Shown: in pieces, positions 1 through 5,510 of the stretch
How the letters are laid out: each line of letters begins with the position of its first letter
Position numbering within the stretch: position 1 is the first letter of the stretch
Assembly (NCBI GenBank): GCA_011620045.1
Contig: WOZY01000225.1
Coordinates: forward strand, 1 to 6,501
Length of the DNA stretch: 6,501 bases
From: Mesotoga sp.
Lineage (GTDB): Bacteria > Thermotogota > Thermotogae > Petrotogales > Kosmotogaceae
Direction: 5' to 3'
The notes under the pieces: model-generated
Database searches by the model: none
What the model saw: the letters and a program-made list of their open reading frames with translations, nothing else
Told to the model about the DNA's origin: nothing
Position numbers and translations under genes: made by a program

Positions 1-48
1 GCTCAGGATGCAATATCTCAGTGGTACCCGCCTTTGATGAATCAGTAA
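1..48 (+). CDS. C-terminal end of a probable sugar ABC transporter substrate-binding protein (5'-truncated by window edge)
   Basis: Frame 1 is open from the first base and reads AQDAISQWYPPLMNQ followed by a TAA stop at 46-48. Only 15 residues are visible, so the protein cannot be recognised by domain. The assignment rests on position: it lies just upstream of two MalF/MalG-type permease genes on the same strand, where the extracellular solute-binding protein is normally encoded, and a helix-like amphipathic tail ending in a few polar residues fits such proteins. If correct, it captures the imported sugar outside the membrane and delivers it to the permeases encoded at 110-1843. It could be another protein of the same operon. 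Confidence 0.6.
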   Translation, partial: AQDAISQWYPPLMNQ

Positions 49-62
49 ACGATAGATTTCTT

Positions 63-90
63 CTCTTCCCCGCCGACTGGCGGGGAAGAG
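63..90 (+). promoter_or_regulatory. Strong GC-rich intercistronic hairpin between binding-protein and permease genes
   Basis: Bases 63-74 (CTCTTCCCCGCC) and 79-90 (GGCGGGGAAGAG) are perfect reverse complements separated by the four-base loop GACT, giving a 12-bp stem without mismatch. It lies 14 nt after the stop of the upstream gene and 19 nt before the permease ATG. No T-run follows on either strand, so it does not look like a classical intrinsic terminator. In binding-protein-dependent operons such hairpins often protect the 3' end of the binding-protein message or cause partial attenuation, so that the binding protein is made in excess over the permeases. That role is inferred here. Confidence 0.8.
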
Positions 91-96
91 TTCATT

Positions 97-102
97 GAGG
101 AG
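97..102 (+). promoter_or_regulatory. Ribosome binding site that fixes the first permease start
   Basis: GAGGAG at 97-102 lies 7 nt before the ATG at 110. The longest open frame would begin at a TTG at 95, but that codon overlaps the Shine-Dalgarno sequence itself and has no site of its own, so the ATG at 110 is preferred. Confidence 0.8.
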
Positions 103-109
103 AACGAAG

Positions 110-1012
110 ATGCAGATTAAACTTAGATACCTTCTTGTTTTCATCTTACCTGCCCTGATTCTGTACTCTGTGTTTATAATATACCCACTGATCGACAGCC
201 TCATACTGAGCTTCTTCAGCTGGTCTGGCGTGGGGGCGAGGACCTTCGTCGGTTTAAAGAACTTCCGGACGCTTTTTACTGGAAGCTTTTCCAAAGAGTT
301 GTTCAACGCCTTCTTCCACAATGTCTACTTCTTCATAATGCTCACGATTCTCGAGCTTGGACTGGGCTTTTTGATTGCTTTAATGCTGGCAAGCAAGATA
401 AAGGGAGCTGGAGCATTCAGAGTAGTAACGTACATACCGAACATGATACCTCTAGTTCTTGTTGGATTTATGTGGGTTCTCTTCCTGAATCCTCAGGCAG
501 GACTGGTAAACCAGTTCTTGAGAACTATCGGACTGGGGAGTTTGGCCCAACCCTGGTTAGGTCAGGCAAACACAGCTCTTACAACGATAATTCTTGTAAA
601 TGTGTGGCGAAATCTCGGGTTCTACGTGCTTGTAATTCTGGCGGCAATACTGGATATTTCGCCAGAATTGATAGAAGCCGCCTATATCGATGGAGCAAAC
701 AACTGGAAGATAACCTGGAGAATCATCTTTCCGCTGACATTCTCCACATTCAGAACGCTAGCAATTCTCCTTTTCATCTGGAGTTTCAATATATTCGACA
801 TGGTATATGCTCTGGAAGGCGTGCAGGCTGGTCCGTACAGATCTACGGACGTTCTCGGGACGCTTTTCTACAGGACGGCCTTCGGAGGGCTTGGCAGCGG
901 GGCCGTTGACATGGGGCTGGGAGCTTCGGTAACGGTCTTTATTTTCGCCATAGTCATGCCCGTCTCGATACTGTATGTCTACATCGTCGAGAAGAGACAA
1001 AGGAGTGCATGA
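110..1012 (+). CDS. Sugar ABC transporter permease, MalF/UgpA-like (CUT1 family)
   Basis: This 300-residue inner-membrane protein is one half of the translocation pore of a carbohydrate importer. The N-terminus is a hydrophobic helix (about residues 7-29, with the IIYPLIDSL pattern common to MalF/UgpA-type permeases). Further hydrophobic segments lie near 72-97, 108-126, 157-182, 213-235 and 270-293, giving about six membrane spans. The cytoplasmic EAA loop that docks the ATPase is clear at 189-210 (EAAYIDGAN, then WRIIFPLT). Length is normal for the family. The start is the ATG at 110, set by GAGGAG upstream. The gene follows the probable binding protein after a hairpin, and the second permease begins 3 nt after its stop, so the two are probably co-translated. 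The substrate cannot be read from the permease; the neighbouring muramidase suggests a MurNAc-containing sugar. No ATPase gene is adjacent in the window. Confidence 0.93.
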   Translation: MQIKLRYLLVFILPALILYSVFIIYPLIDSLILSFFSWSGVGARTFVGLKNFRTLFTGSFSKELFNAFFHNVYFFIMLTILELGLGFLIALMLASKIKGAGAFRVVTYIPNMIPLVLVGFMWVLFLNPQAGLVNQFLRTIGLGSLAQPWLGQANTALTTIILVNVWRNLGFYVLVILAAILDISPELIEAAYIDGANNWKITWRIIFPLTFSTFRTLAILLFIWSFNIFDMVYALEGVQAGPYRSTDVLGTLFYRTAFGGLGSGAVDMGLGASVTVFIFAIVMPVSILYVYIVEKRQRSA

Positions 1013-1015
1013 AGC

Positions 1016-1843
1016 ATGCTGAAGCTTAGCCTTTTTGGAAAAATCGTAGTTTACTTCCTTCTGGTCGTCTACTGTTTGATCATTCTAATTCCGTTTTTCA
1101 TTATGATCATGAACTCTCTTAAGTCAATGAGAGAGATCTATTTGCAACCATTTTCATTCCCGTCGAAAGTCCTGTTCGAAAACTATTCGAAGGCATGGCA
1201 GCAGGCCGGAATAGGGACGGGTTACAAGAACAGTCTGATTGTTGCCGGTACTTCTGTCATTGGAATTGTAATTGTCTCCTCAATGTTTGCCTATGCGATT
1301 TCCAAGTACACCTTCAGGGGAAGGAGATTTCTTTTCATATACTCGATGCTGGGTCTAGCCTTTCCTGCAAGGCTCGCAATAATTCCGATATTCATACTGC
1401 TTAGAAACTTTCATCTCACGAACTCTCTAGTTGGACTGATAATTATCTACACCTCCGTCAATATTCCATTCTCTGTCTTCCTTCTCAAGAACTTCATTGA
1501 CGGAGTCCCTAACGAGCTTTCAGAAGCGGCAAGAATCGACGGCGCTTCTCCAATGCAGATTTACTGGAGAATTGTTCTTCCTCTGGTCAAGCCGGCTCTG
1601 TCGATAGTCTCGATCGTCAGCTTCGTCAACGTATGGAACGACTTCTTCTTCCCGCTTATTTTCATCACGGATAGATCGAAGGCGACAATTACTCTGGCCG
1701 TTTCGATCTTCTTCGGGGAGTATGTGAACCAGTGGCACTTGTTGTTCTCGGGGCTCACGCTGGCCGTCGCTCCAACGATAATACTCTTCCTGTTGTTCTC
1801 GAGGCAGTTCATAACGGGCATGACGCAGGGAGCAATAAAGTGA
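1016..1843 (+). CDS. Sugar ABC transporter permease, MalG/UgpE-like (CUT1 family)
   Basis: This 275-residue inner-membrane protein is the second permease half, expected to pair with the product of 110-1012. Features seen: an N-terminal membrane helix at about 8-33 ending in the family-typical MNSLKS stretch; a periplasmic LFENYSKAW-like segment before helix 2 (about 72-96, then YTFRGRR); and the EAA loop at 170-190 (EAARIDGAS, then WRIVLPL). The VNVWNDFFFPLIF stretch at 204-216 is typical of MalG-like subunits, and there is a final helix at about 243-264. Length is standard. The start is the ATG at 1016, 3 nt after the preceding stop, with AAGGAG at 1000-1005 inside the upstream gene; the 10-nt spacing is slightly long, but an earlier ATG at 1009 hits a stop within seven codons. 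Residue pattern alone does not give the sugar specificity. Confidence 0.93.
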   Translation: MLKLSLFGKIVVYFLLVVYCLIILIPFFIMIMNSLKSMREIYLQPFSFPSKVLFENYSKAWQQAGIGTGYKNSLIVAGTSVIGIVIVSSMFAYAISKYTFRGRRFLFIYSMLGLAFPARLAIIPIFILLRNFHLTNSLVGLIIIYTSVNIPFSVFLLKNFIDGVPNELSEAARIDGASPMQIYWRIVLPLVKPALSIVSIVSFVNVWNDFFFPLIFITDRSKATITLAVSIFFGEYVNQWHLLFSGLTLAVAPTIILFLLFSRQFITGMTQGAIK

Positions 1844-1853
1844 GCTGCTGGGT

Positions 1854-3029
1854 GTGAAAGTGAAGCTTGGAATCGACTGTCTCTTAGAGAGCGACATACT
1901 GAAGAAGAAACGGATCGGGTTGCTAACTAACTCTAGCGGTGTCAATGGGGATCTGAGAATCAACGTCGACCTCATGCTTAACGTAGGCTTCAATATCGTG
2001 AAATTGTTCGGTCCCGAGCACGGTATCTCGGGAGCCGCGCCCGATGGAGTTAGCGTCGGCAACGCGGTGGACGCCAAATATGGCATACCGATCTATTCGC
2101 TCTTCGGAGATGTGATACGACCAACAGAGGAGATGCTCTCTGGAATCGATGCCTTCGTTTACGACATTCAGGATGTCGGCCTTCGATTCTATACGTATCT
2201 CTACTCCCTCGCCTATTCAATGGAGGAGTGTGCGAAAAGGGGGATAGAGGTAGTAGTTCTCGACAGACCCGACCCGCTTTCATGTAAGGTCGAGGGCCCC
2301 ACAATAAAGAAGAGGCTCGACAGCATAGTCGGGGGGTATGGTCTTGCACTGAGGTATGGCATGACCATTGGTGAGGTTGCGAAGTACTTCGACAAGATCT
2401 TCGATATCGGTGCAGATCTTACAGTAGTGCCGATGGAAAATTATGAGAAATATATGTACTATGATGAGACCGGTCACCTGTGGAGCACACCTTCACCGAA
2501 TATTCCCTCGCTTGAGCACGCAATACTTTACTCGGGCTTCTGCCTCTTCGAGGGTACGAACCTATCTATGGGGCGTGGCACTGTCCATCCCTTCAAATAC
2601 ATAGGAGCGCCATGGATTGACTCCGCACCACTTTATAGAGAACTGAAGAAACTTGATCATCCCGGTGTTGCCTTCAGAGAGAGGAGTTTCATTCCGGGAG
2701 CATTCAAGTTGCAAGACCAGTCCTGTAATGGTCTCGAGTTCTATGTTACAGATAGAAACGCCATTAAACCCTTAGAACTCGCTCTAGACATTATCGCCAT
2801 TCTTATGAAGCTGTGGCCGGAAAAATTCGACTGGGATGCGCATTATCATGGAACCAGCATCCCACTCAACAAGATGTGGGACGGCAGGTATCATTTCGAC
2901 TTGATAATAGGCGAAGAGCAGTATAGAGAAAAACTGCTTCAAGGGGCAACTTCAGCGGAGCTTTCCGAATTGTGGAAAGATGAGCAAAGAGAGTTTGAGA
3001 GTTTAACAAGAGAATTCAGGATCTATTGA
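1854..3029 (+). CDS. namZ: Exo-beta-N-acetylmuramidase NamZ-like (DUF1343, GH171), without signal peptide
   Basis: This 391-residue protein matches DUF1343/NamZ throughout. Motifs in order: GLLTNSSGV (22-30), FGPEHG (52-57), IPIYSLFGD (78-86), DIQDVGLRFYTY (104-115), LDRPDP (136-141), VEGP (146-149), YGMTIGE (168-174), PSPNIPS (213-219), EGTNLSMGRGT (233-243) and GAPW (251-254). Characterised NamZ enzymes release MurNAc from the non-reducing end of peptide-free MurNAc-GlcNAc chains; E55 of PEHG is the most conspicuous conserved acid. The protein begins directly with the domain (MKVKLGIDCLL), with no signal peptide or lipobox, so it should act in the cytoplasm, unlike the exported Bacillus subtilis enzyme. 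The start is uncertain: GTG at 1854 has a poor ribosome site, while GTG at 1860 (389 residues) has a GGTG-type site 5 nt upstream. The gene starts 10 nt after the permease stop, placing it in the transporter operon, so its substrate is probably what the transporter imports. Its 3' end overlaps the opposing kinase gene. Confidence 0.92.
   Translation: MKVKLGIDCLLESDILKKKRIGLLTNSSGVNGDLRINVDLMLNVGFNIVKLFGPEHGISGAAPDGVSVGNAVDAKYGIPIYSLFGDVIRPTEEMLSGIDAFVYDIQDVGLRFYTYLYSLAYSMEECAKRGIEVVVLDRPDPLSCKVEGPTIKKRLDSIVGGYGLALRYGMTIGEVAKYFDKIFDIGADLTVVPMENYEKYMYYDETGHLWSTPSPNIPSLEHAILYSGFCLFEGTNLSMGRGTVHPFKYIGAPWIDSAPLYRELKKLDHPGVAFRERSFIPGAFKLQDQSCNGLEFYVTDRNAIKPLELALDIIAILMKLWPEKFDWDAHYHGTSIPLNKMWDGRYHFDLIIGEEQYREKLLQGATSAELSELWKDEQREFESLTREFRIY
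3016..3029. other. 14-bp tail-to-tail overlap of two convergent operons
   Basis: The plus-strand namZ stop is TGA at 3027-3029, and the minus-strand kinase stop is TGA read from 3018 to 3016, so the last four to five codons of each gene share DNA. There is therefore no intergenic space for a terminator. I looked on both sides and found only short stems without T-runs, so each transcript probably continues into the opposite operon as antisense RNA. Confidence 0.9.
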
Positions 3030-3882
3030 GCTTCTCAAACATCTGTTCGGCCAGTATTTCATCAACATTCCCGGTGAAAAGTGAGGTTCTGTGATTGTTT
3101 ATCATTTTCGAGAATCTTTCATTGTAATAAACGGAGGCAAAAGAGCCACCAAAGGTGTGTATTGTGTCAACCTCACCGGTTCTTTCAAGAACTCTGAGGG
3201 TTCTCTTCGCAAGTACCTCGATCCCTTCATCCGCTACAATCTTAACCAATTCGGAAGGGTCTTCTAGTGCAACTCTACTAAAAGAGGCAATCTTTGTCTT
3301 CATGTCGGGCAAAAGCGTAAGGTTGACAAGTTCTTCTATGTTATCCATTTCAAAGAAATCGACAAGTTGATCGAAAACGGGATCGTGAGGAATCAGCTCA
3401 TCCCTGTACTTAAGAGAAGCGGCGATCAACTCTTTCGAGATCCAGTAGGCGCTCCCCTCATCATCAAAAATGTGTCCCCAGCCACCTGACTTTACCGCTT
3501 CGCCTGCATCGTCATGACCATAAACCGTTGAACCAGTACCAGAAACAACTACAACGCCTCTTTCTTCGCCAACTGCAGCTCTGTACAGGCCTTCAATATC
3601 CATAATTACCTCAATTTCTGAGTCTCTGAAAACAGATTCCAATGCCTGTCTCAGCTTTCTTTCGCGAATTCTATCTCCGGCACCGGAGAACGCAGCAAGT
3701 ATGACGTCCGGAACCCAAATGTCGTCGCGGACTAATGAGAAGATCGATATAAGATTACTGGTACTGACTGCGGTGATATTTACTCCCGTGTTATAATTTT
3801 TCCTTTTCTTTCCTTCACTGGAAATGGCAGTCACTCTAAGATTAGTACCGCCTCCGTCCATTGCAAGTATCTTCTTGCTCAT
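3016..3882 (-). CDS. murK: BadF/BadG-type amino-sugar kinase, probable MurNAc/GlcNAc kinase (MurK-like)
   Basis: This 288-residue ASKHA-fold kinase is cytoplasmic and ATP-dependent. Motifs seen: phosphate-1 loop MDGGGTNLR (8-16), FSGAGD (65-70), MDIEGLYRAAV (94-104), where D95 is the likely catalytic base position, phosphate-2 VSGTGSTVYG (113-122), the GlcNAc-kinase signature GGWGHIFDDEGSAYWIS (133-149), and a late GGSFAS (245-250). This is the N-acetylglucosamine kinase branch of the BadF/BadG/BcrA/BcrD family. Clostridial MurK of this branch phosphorylates both MurNAc and GlcNAc at O-6. Because MurQ is encoded in the same operon and no PTS is visible, a kinase forming MurNAc-6-phosphate is needed; GlcNAc-only activity remains possible, so the symbol is tentative. 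The ATG overlaps the stop of the regulator gene as ATGA, and GAGGAG (3889-3894) lies 6 nt upstream. It is the last gene of the minus-strand operon seen here. Confidence 0.87.
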   Translation of the reverse strand: MSKKILAMDGGGTNLRVTAISSEGKKRKNYNTGVNITAVSTSNLISIFSLVRDDIWVPDVILAAFSGAGDRIRERKLRQALESVFRDSEIEVIMDIEGLYRAAVGEERGVVVVSGTGSTVYGHDDAGEAVKSGGWGHIFDDEGSAYWISKELIAASLKYRDELIPHDPVFDQLVDFFEMDNIEELVNLTLLPDMKTKIASFSRVALEDPSELVKIVADEGIEVLAKRTLRVLERTGEVDTIHTFGGSFASVYYNERFSKMINNHRTSLFTGNVDEILAEQMFEKLNRS

Positions 3883-4604
3883 TCTACTCTCCTCACAACC
3901 TTTAGTCTGTAGCGATCCCCTCTGTATACGGATCTGACTATTTCAACGCATAGATTTTTATTTGTGAATGTCTGCCTTTCACGAGCTATCCCGTAGCTAC
4001 CCTCTTCCACATGAAGATGGCATGCCTCTTCTTTAGACAGTCTGCAGACTTCAATGTTTTCCTGAGCGTGATCAAGAACTAGCGACAATTCATTCTTAAG
4101 AATAGCATACAGAGAATCTACACTCATATCTCTGCTGACTATGTTGAGGATCCTGATATCTGCCAGAGGATTCAAGTAAGCCATCTCAATTCCGTATGGT
4201 TCGTCATTCAGGTATCTTACTCTGTGGAGAAACACCACCATACCGTCAGCGGGAACACCGAAATCCTTAGCAATTTCATCAGGAGGAACAACAAGACCAA
4301 CACTTAACACTACTGAGCTGGCTCTAAGCTTTCCTCTAGCTGCCTCTTCCGTAAAACCAGTAAGCGAGCTAATACTCTCCTCGTGTTTCTGTTCAACAAC
4401 GAATGTTCCGCGACCTTTCGATGACTCAATTACAGACTCTCTTTTGAGCTCGTCAAGTGCTCTTCTAAGAGTAAGCCTACTGACGCTGAATTCATTGCAG
4501 AGCTCCTTTTCGGTTGGAATCTTCTTCGAATAGATCCCCTTACTTATTCGACGCTTCAGCTCCTTATAAATCCGGTAGTAAACCGGCGTACCGGTTTCTC
4601 TCAA
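3879..4604 (-). CDS. GntR-family (HutC/FarR subfamily, UTRA domain) transcriptional regulator
   Basis: This 241-residue DNA-binding repressor or activator has two domains. The N-terminal winged helix (about 5-70) carries the diagnostic GntR pattern: PVYYRIYKELKRRI, IPTEKELCNEFSVSRLTLRRAL, and the wing SSKGRGTFVV. The UTRA effector domain (about 80-238) contains FLHRVRYLNDEPYGIEMAYL, a DSLYAIL segment and the closing RERQTF strand. Closest in kind are NagR/YvoA regulators, which sense GlcNAc-6-phosphate; here GlcNAc-6-P or MurNAc-6-P is the likely ligand (inference). The start is taken as TTG at 4604: it overlaps the murQ stop as TTGA, and GGAGGAG lies just upstream. A longer frame opens at 4673, but its 23 extra residues lie inside murQ, lack a ribosome site and do not resemble the family. 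Its position inside the murQ-kinase operon suggests autoregulation and control of this locus. Confidence 0.92.
   Translation of the reverse strand: MRETGTPVYYRIYKELKRRISKGIYSKKIPTEKELCNEFSVSRLTLRRALDELKRESVIESSKGRGTFVVEQKHEESISSLTGFTEEAARGKLRASSVVLSVGLVVPPDEIAKDFGVPADGMVVFLHRVRYLNDEPYGIEMAYLNPLADIRILNIVSRDMSVDSLYAILKNELSLVLDHAQENIEVCRLSKEEACHLHVEEGSYGIARERQTFTNKNLCVEIVRSVYRGDRYRLKVVRRVE
3889..3894 (-). promoter_or_regulatory. Ribosome binding site of the kinase gene, inside the regulator gene
   Basis: On the minus strand GAGGAG is read from 3894 to 3889, with 6 nt before the ATG at 3882. It lies within the last codons of the GntR gene, and the kinase ATG shares the ATGA overlap with that gene's stop, which fits translational coupling. 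Confidence 0.8.
4580..4597. repeat. Perfect 7-4-7 inverted repeat just inside the GntR gene
   Basis: AAACCGG (4580-4586) and CCGGTTT (4591-4597) are perfect reverse complements around the four bases CGTA, and a third CCGGT copy sits at 4572-4576. The repeat begins 4 nt after the regulator's TTG start codon. It could be an operator for autoregulation or an RNA hairpin that limits initiation at the TTG. It does not match the GTCTAGAC-like core known for NagR-type sites, and it also encodes the conserved Thr-Pro-Val-Tyr region, so chance is possible. Confidence 0.5.
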
Positions 4605-5509
4605 TTCACTCCTCCGAGTTCTTTGAGAGCCGAGCGCACATGGCCCTTGTTGCGTTTGAGAGAGTCTTCGCACTTTTCTTTTCCGAGACCCGTAAGAGCC
4701 ATGAGAATCGCGAGAGGGACCTCCCTACCGGAGCCCTCCAATATCTTCTCGGACTCTTCATAAGAGAGATCGCTAATCTCAGAAACTATTCTAGTTGCTC
4801 GATCGACCAACTTTCGATTGAGAATCTTCACCCCTATCATGTAGTTTCCAAAGACTCTGCCAACCTTTACCATAGTGATAGTGCTGATCATATTAAGAAC
4901 CAGCTTCTGAGCCGTACCGGCCTTCAATCTTGTGCTGCCGGTTACTACTTCAGGACCTGTTCTTACCGCTATTGTCACATCAGCAAACTCCGCGAGATAA
5001 GGTTTTCCAACATTACAAATTATGATCGTTTTGGCTCCCTGCTTTCTCGCATACTTAAGAACACCCTCCACGTACGGAGTTCTCCCCGATGCCGAGATTC
5101 CGATCACGGCGTCTTTTTGTGATATCCCGACCTTCATTGCCTCCAATTCGCCTTGTTCAATGCTGTCTTCAGCGTGTTCAACAGGGTTGGCTAAAGCTTC
5201 CTGACCTCCTGCCATGAGTGTTACAAAGAGATCTTTGGAAACGCCGAAAGTCGGAACGACTTCTGCCGCATCCAGTACTCCTAGTCGACCGCTAGTACCC
5301 GCACCAGCATAGACGATTCTCCCACCTGATTCAATGGAGTTCACGCAGTGCTCAACCGCAGAAGCGACTTCTTCAAGGACATCTCTCACTGATAGAGGAA
5401 CCGTTGCATCCTCTTCATTCATTATTCTAAGCATCTCATACGTCGGTAGTTCATCCAGATTCTTCGTTCTGGGATTAGATCCCTCCGTCTCCAGTTGATC
5501 AAACTTCAT
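4601..5509 (-). CDS. murQ: N-acetylmuramic acid 6-phosphate etherase MurQ
   Basis: This 302-residue cytoplasmic SIS-fold enzyme cleaves the lactyl ether of MurNAc-6-phosphate to give GlcNAc-6-phosphate and D-lactate. The match to MurQ runs end to end: LETEGSNPRTKNLDELPT at 6-23, GGRIVYAGAGTSGRLGVLDAAE at 62-83, PTFGVS at 86-91, AEDS at 113-116, GISASGRTPYV at 137-147, GPEVVTGSTRLKAGTAQK at 185-202, and the C-terminal helical part with the GLGKEKCEDSLKRNKGHVR segment at 274-292. The two acids essential in the E. coli enzyme, Glu83 and Glu114, fall at exactly these positions here, so it should be active. Length is as expected (E. coli about 298). The start is ATG at 5509, 1 nt after the nagZ stop, with AGGAGGT at 5515-5521. 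The stop overlaps the TTG of the regulator gene. Confidence 0.97.
   Translation of the reverse strand: MKFDQLETEGSNPRTKNLDELPTYEMLRIMNEEDATVPLSVRDVLEEVASAVEHCVNSIESGGRIVYAGAGTSGRLGVLDAAEVVPTFGVSKDLFVTLMAGGQEALANPVEHAEDSIEQGELEAMKVGISQKDAVIGISASGRTPYVEGVLKYARKQGAKTIIICNVGKPYLAEFADVTIAVRTGPEVVTGSTRLKAGTAQKLVLNMISTITMVKVGRVFGNYMIGVKILNRKLVDRATRIVSEISDLSYEESEKILEGSGREVPLAILMALTGLGKEKCEDSLKRNKGHVRSALKELGGVN
4609..4615 (-). promoter_or_regulatory. Ribosome binding site that decides the TTG start of the GntR gene
   Basis: GGAGGAG is read on the minus strand from 4615 to 4609. Its GGAGG core lies 6 nt before the TTG at 4604, and the whole site is inside the last murQ codons (Gly-Gly-Val-Asn). No ATG or GTG in the regulator frame is better placed. 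Confidence 0.8.
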
Positions 5510-5510
5510 C

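Noticed and set aside
63..90. The hairpin as a canonical Rho-independent terminator
   Set aside because: The stem is strong but no T-run follows on either strand, and the permease ribosome site begins a few bases later.
472..909. A 145-codon plus-strand open frame inside the first permease gene
   Set aside because: It is an out-of-frame shadow of a clear membrane protein with an intact EAA loop; no ribosome site or domain.
1520..2086. A 188-codon minus-strand open frame across the permease/namZ junction
   Set aside because: It is antisense to two genes with strong family matches; its sequence is Arg/Ser/Glu-rich and looks like a frame shadow.
2961..2979. CTTTCC...GGAAAG stem near the operon junction as a terminator for the minus-strand operon
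   Set aside because: It has only 6 bp, a 7-nt loop and no T-run on the minus strand, and lies within namZ coding sequence.
3179..3192. GTTCT-TTCA-AGAAC stem as a terminator for the plus-strand operon
   Set aside because: It is a five-base-pair AT-rich stem without a following T-run, inside the kinase gene; probably chance.
4604..4673. Longer N-terminus for the GntR regulator, starting at ATG 4673
   Set aside because: The 23 extra residues lie inside murQ, have no ribosome site and do not resemble the family; the TTG at 4604 has GGAGGAG upstream and a typical TTGA overlap.
4514..5122. A 202-codon plus-strand open frame opposite murQ and the regulator start
   Set aside because: It is antisense to two well-supported genes, has low-complexity, Ser-rich composition and no recognisable domain.
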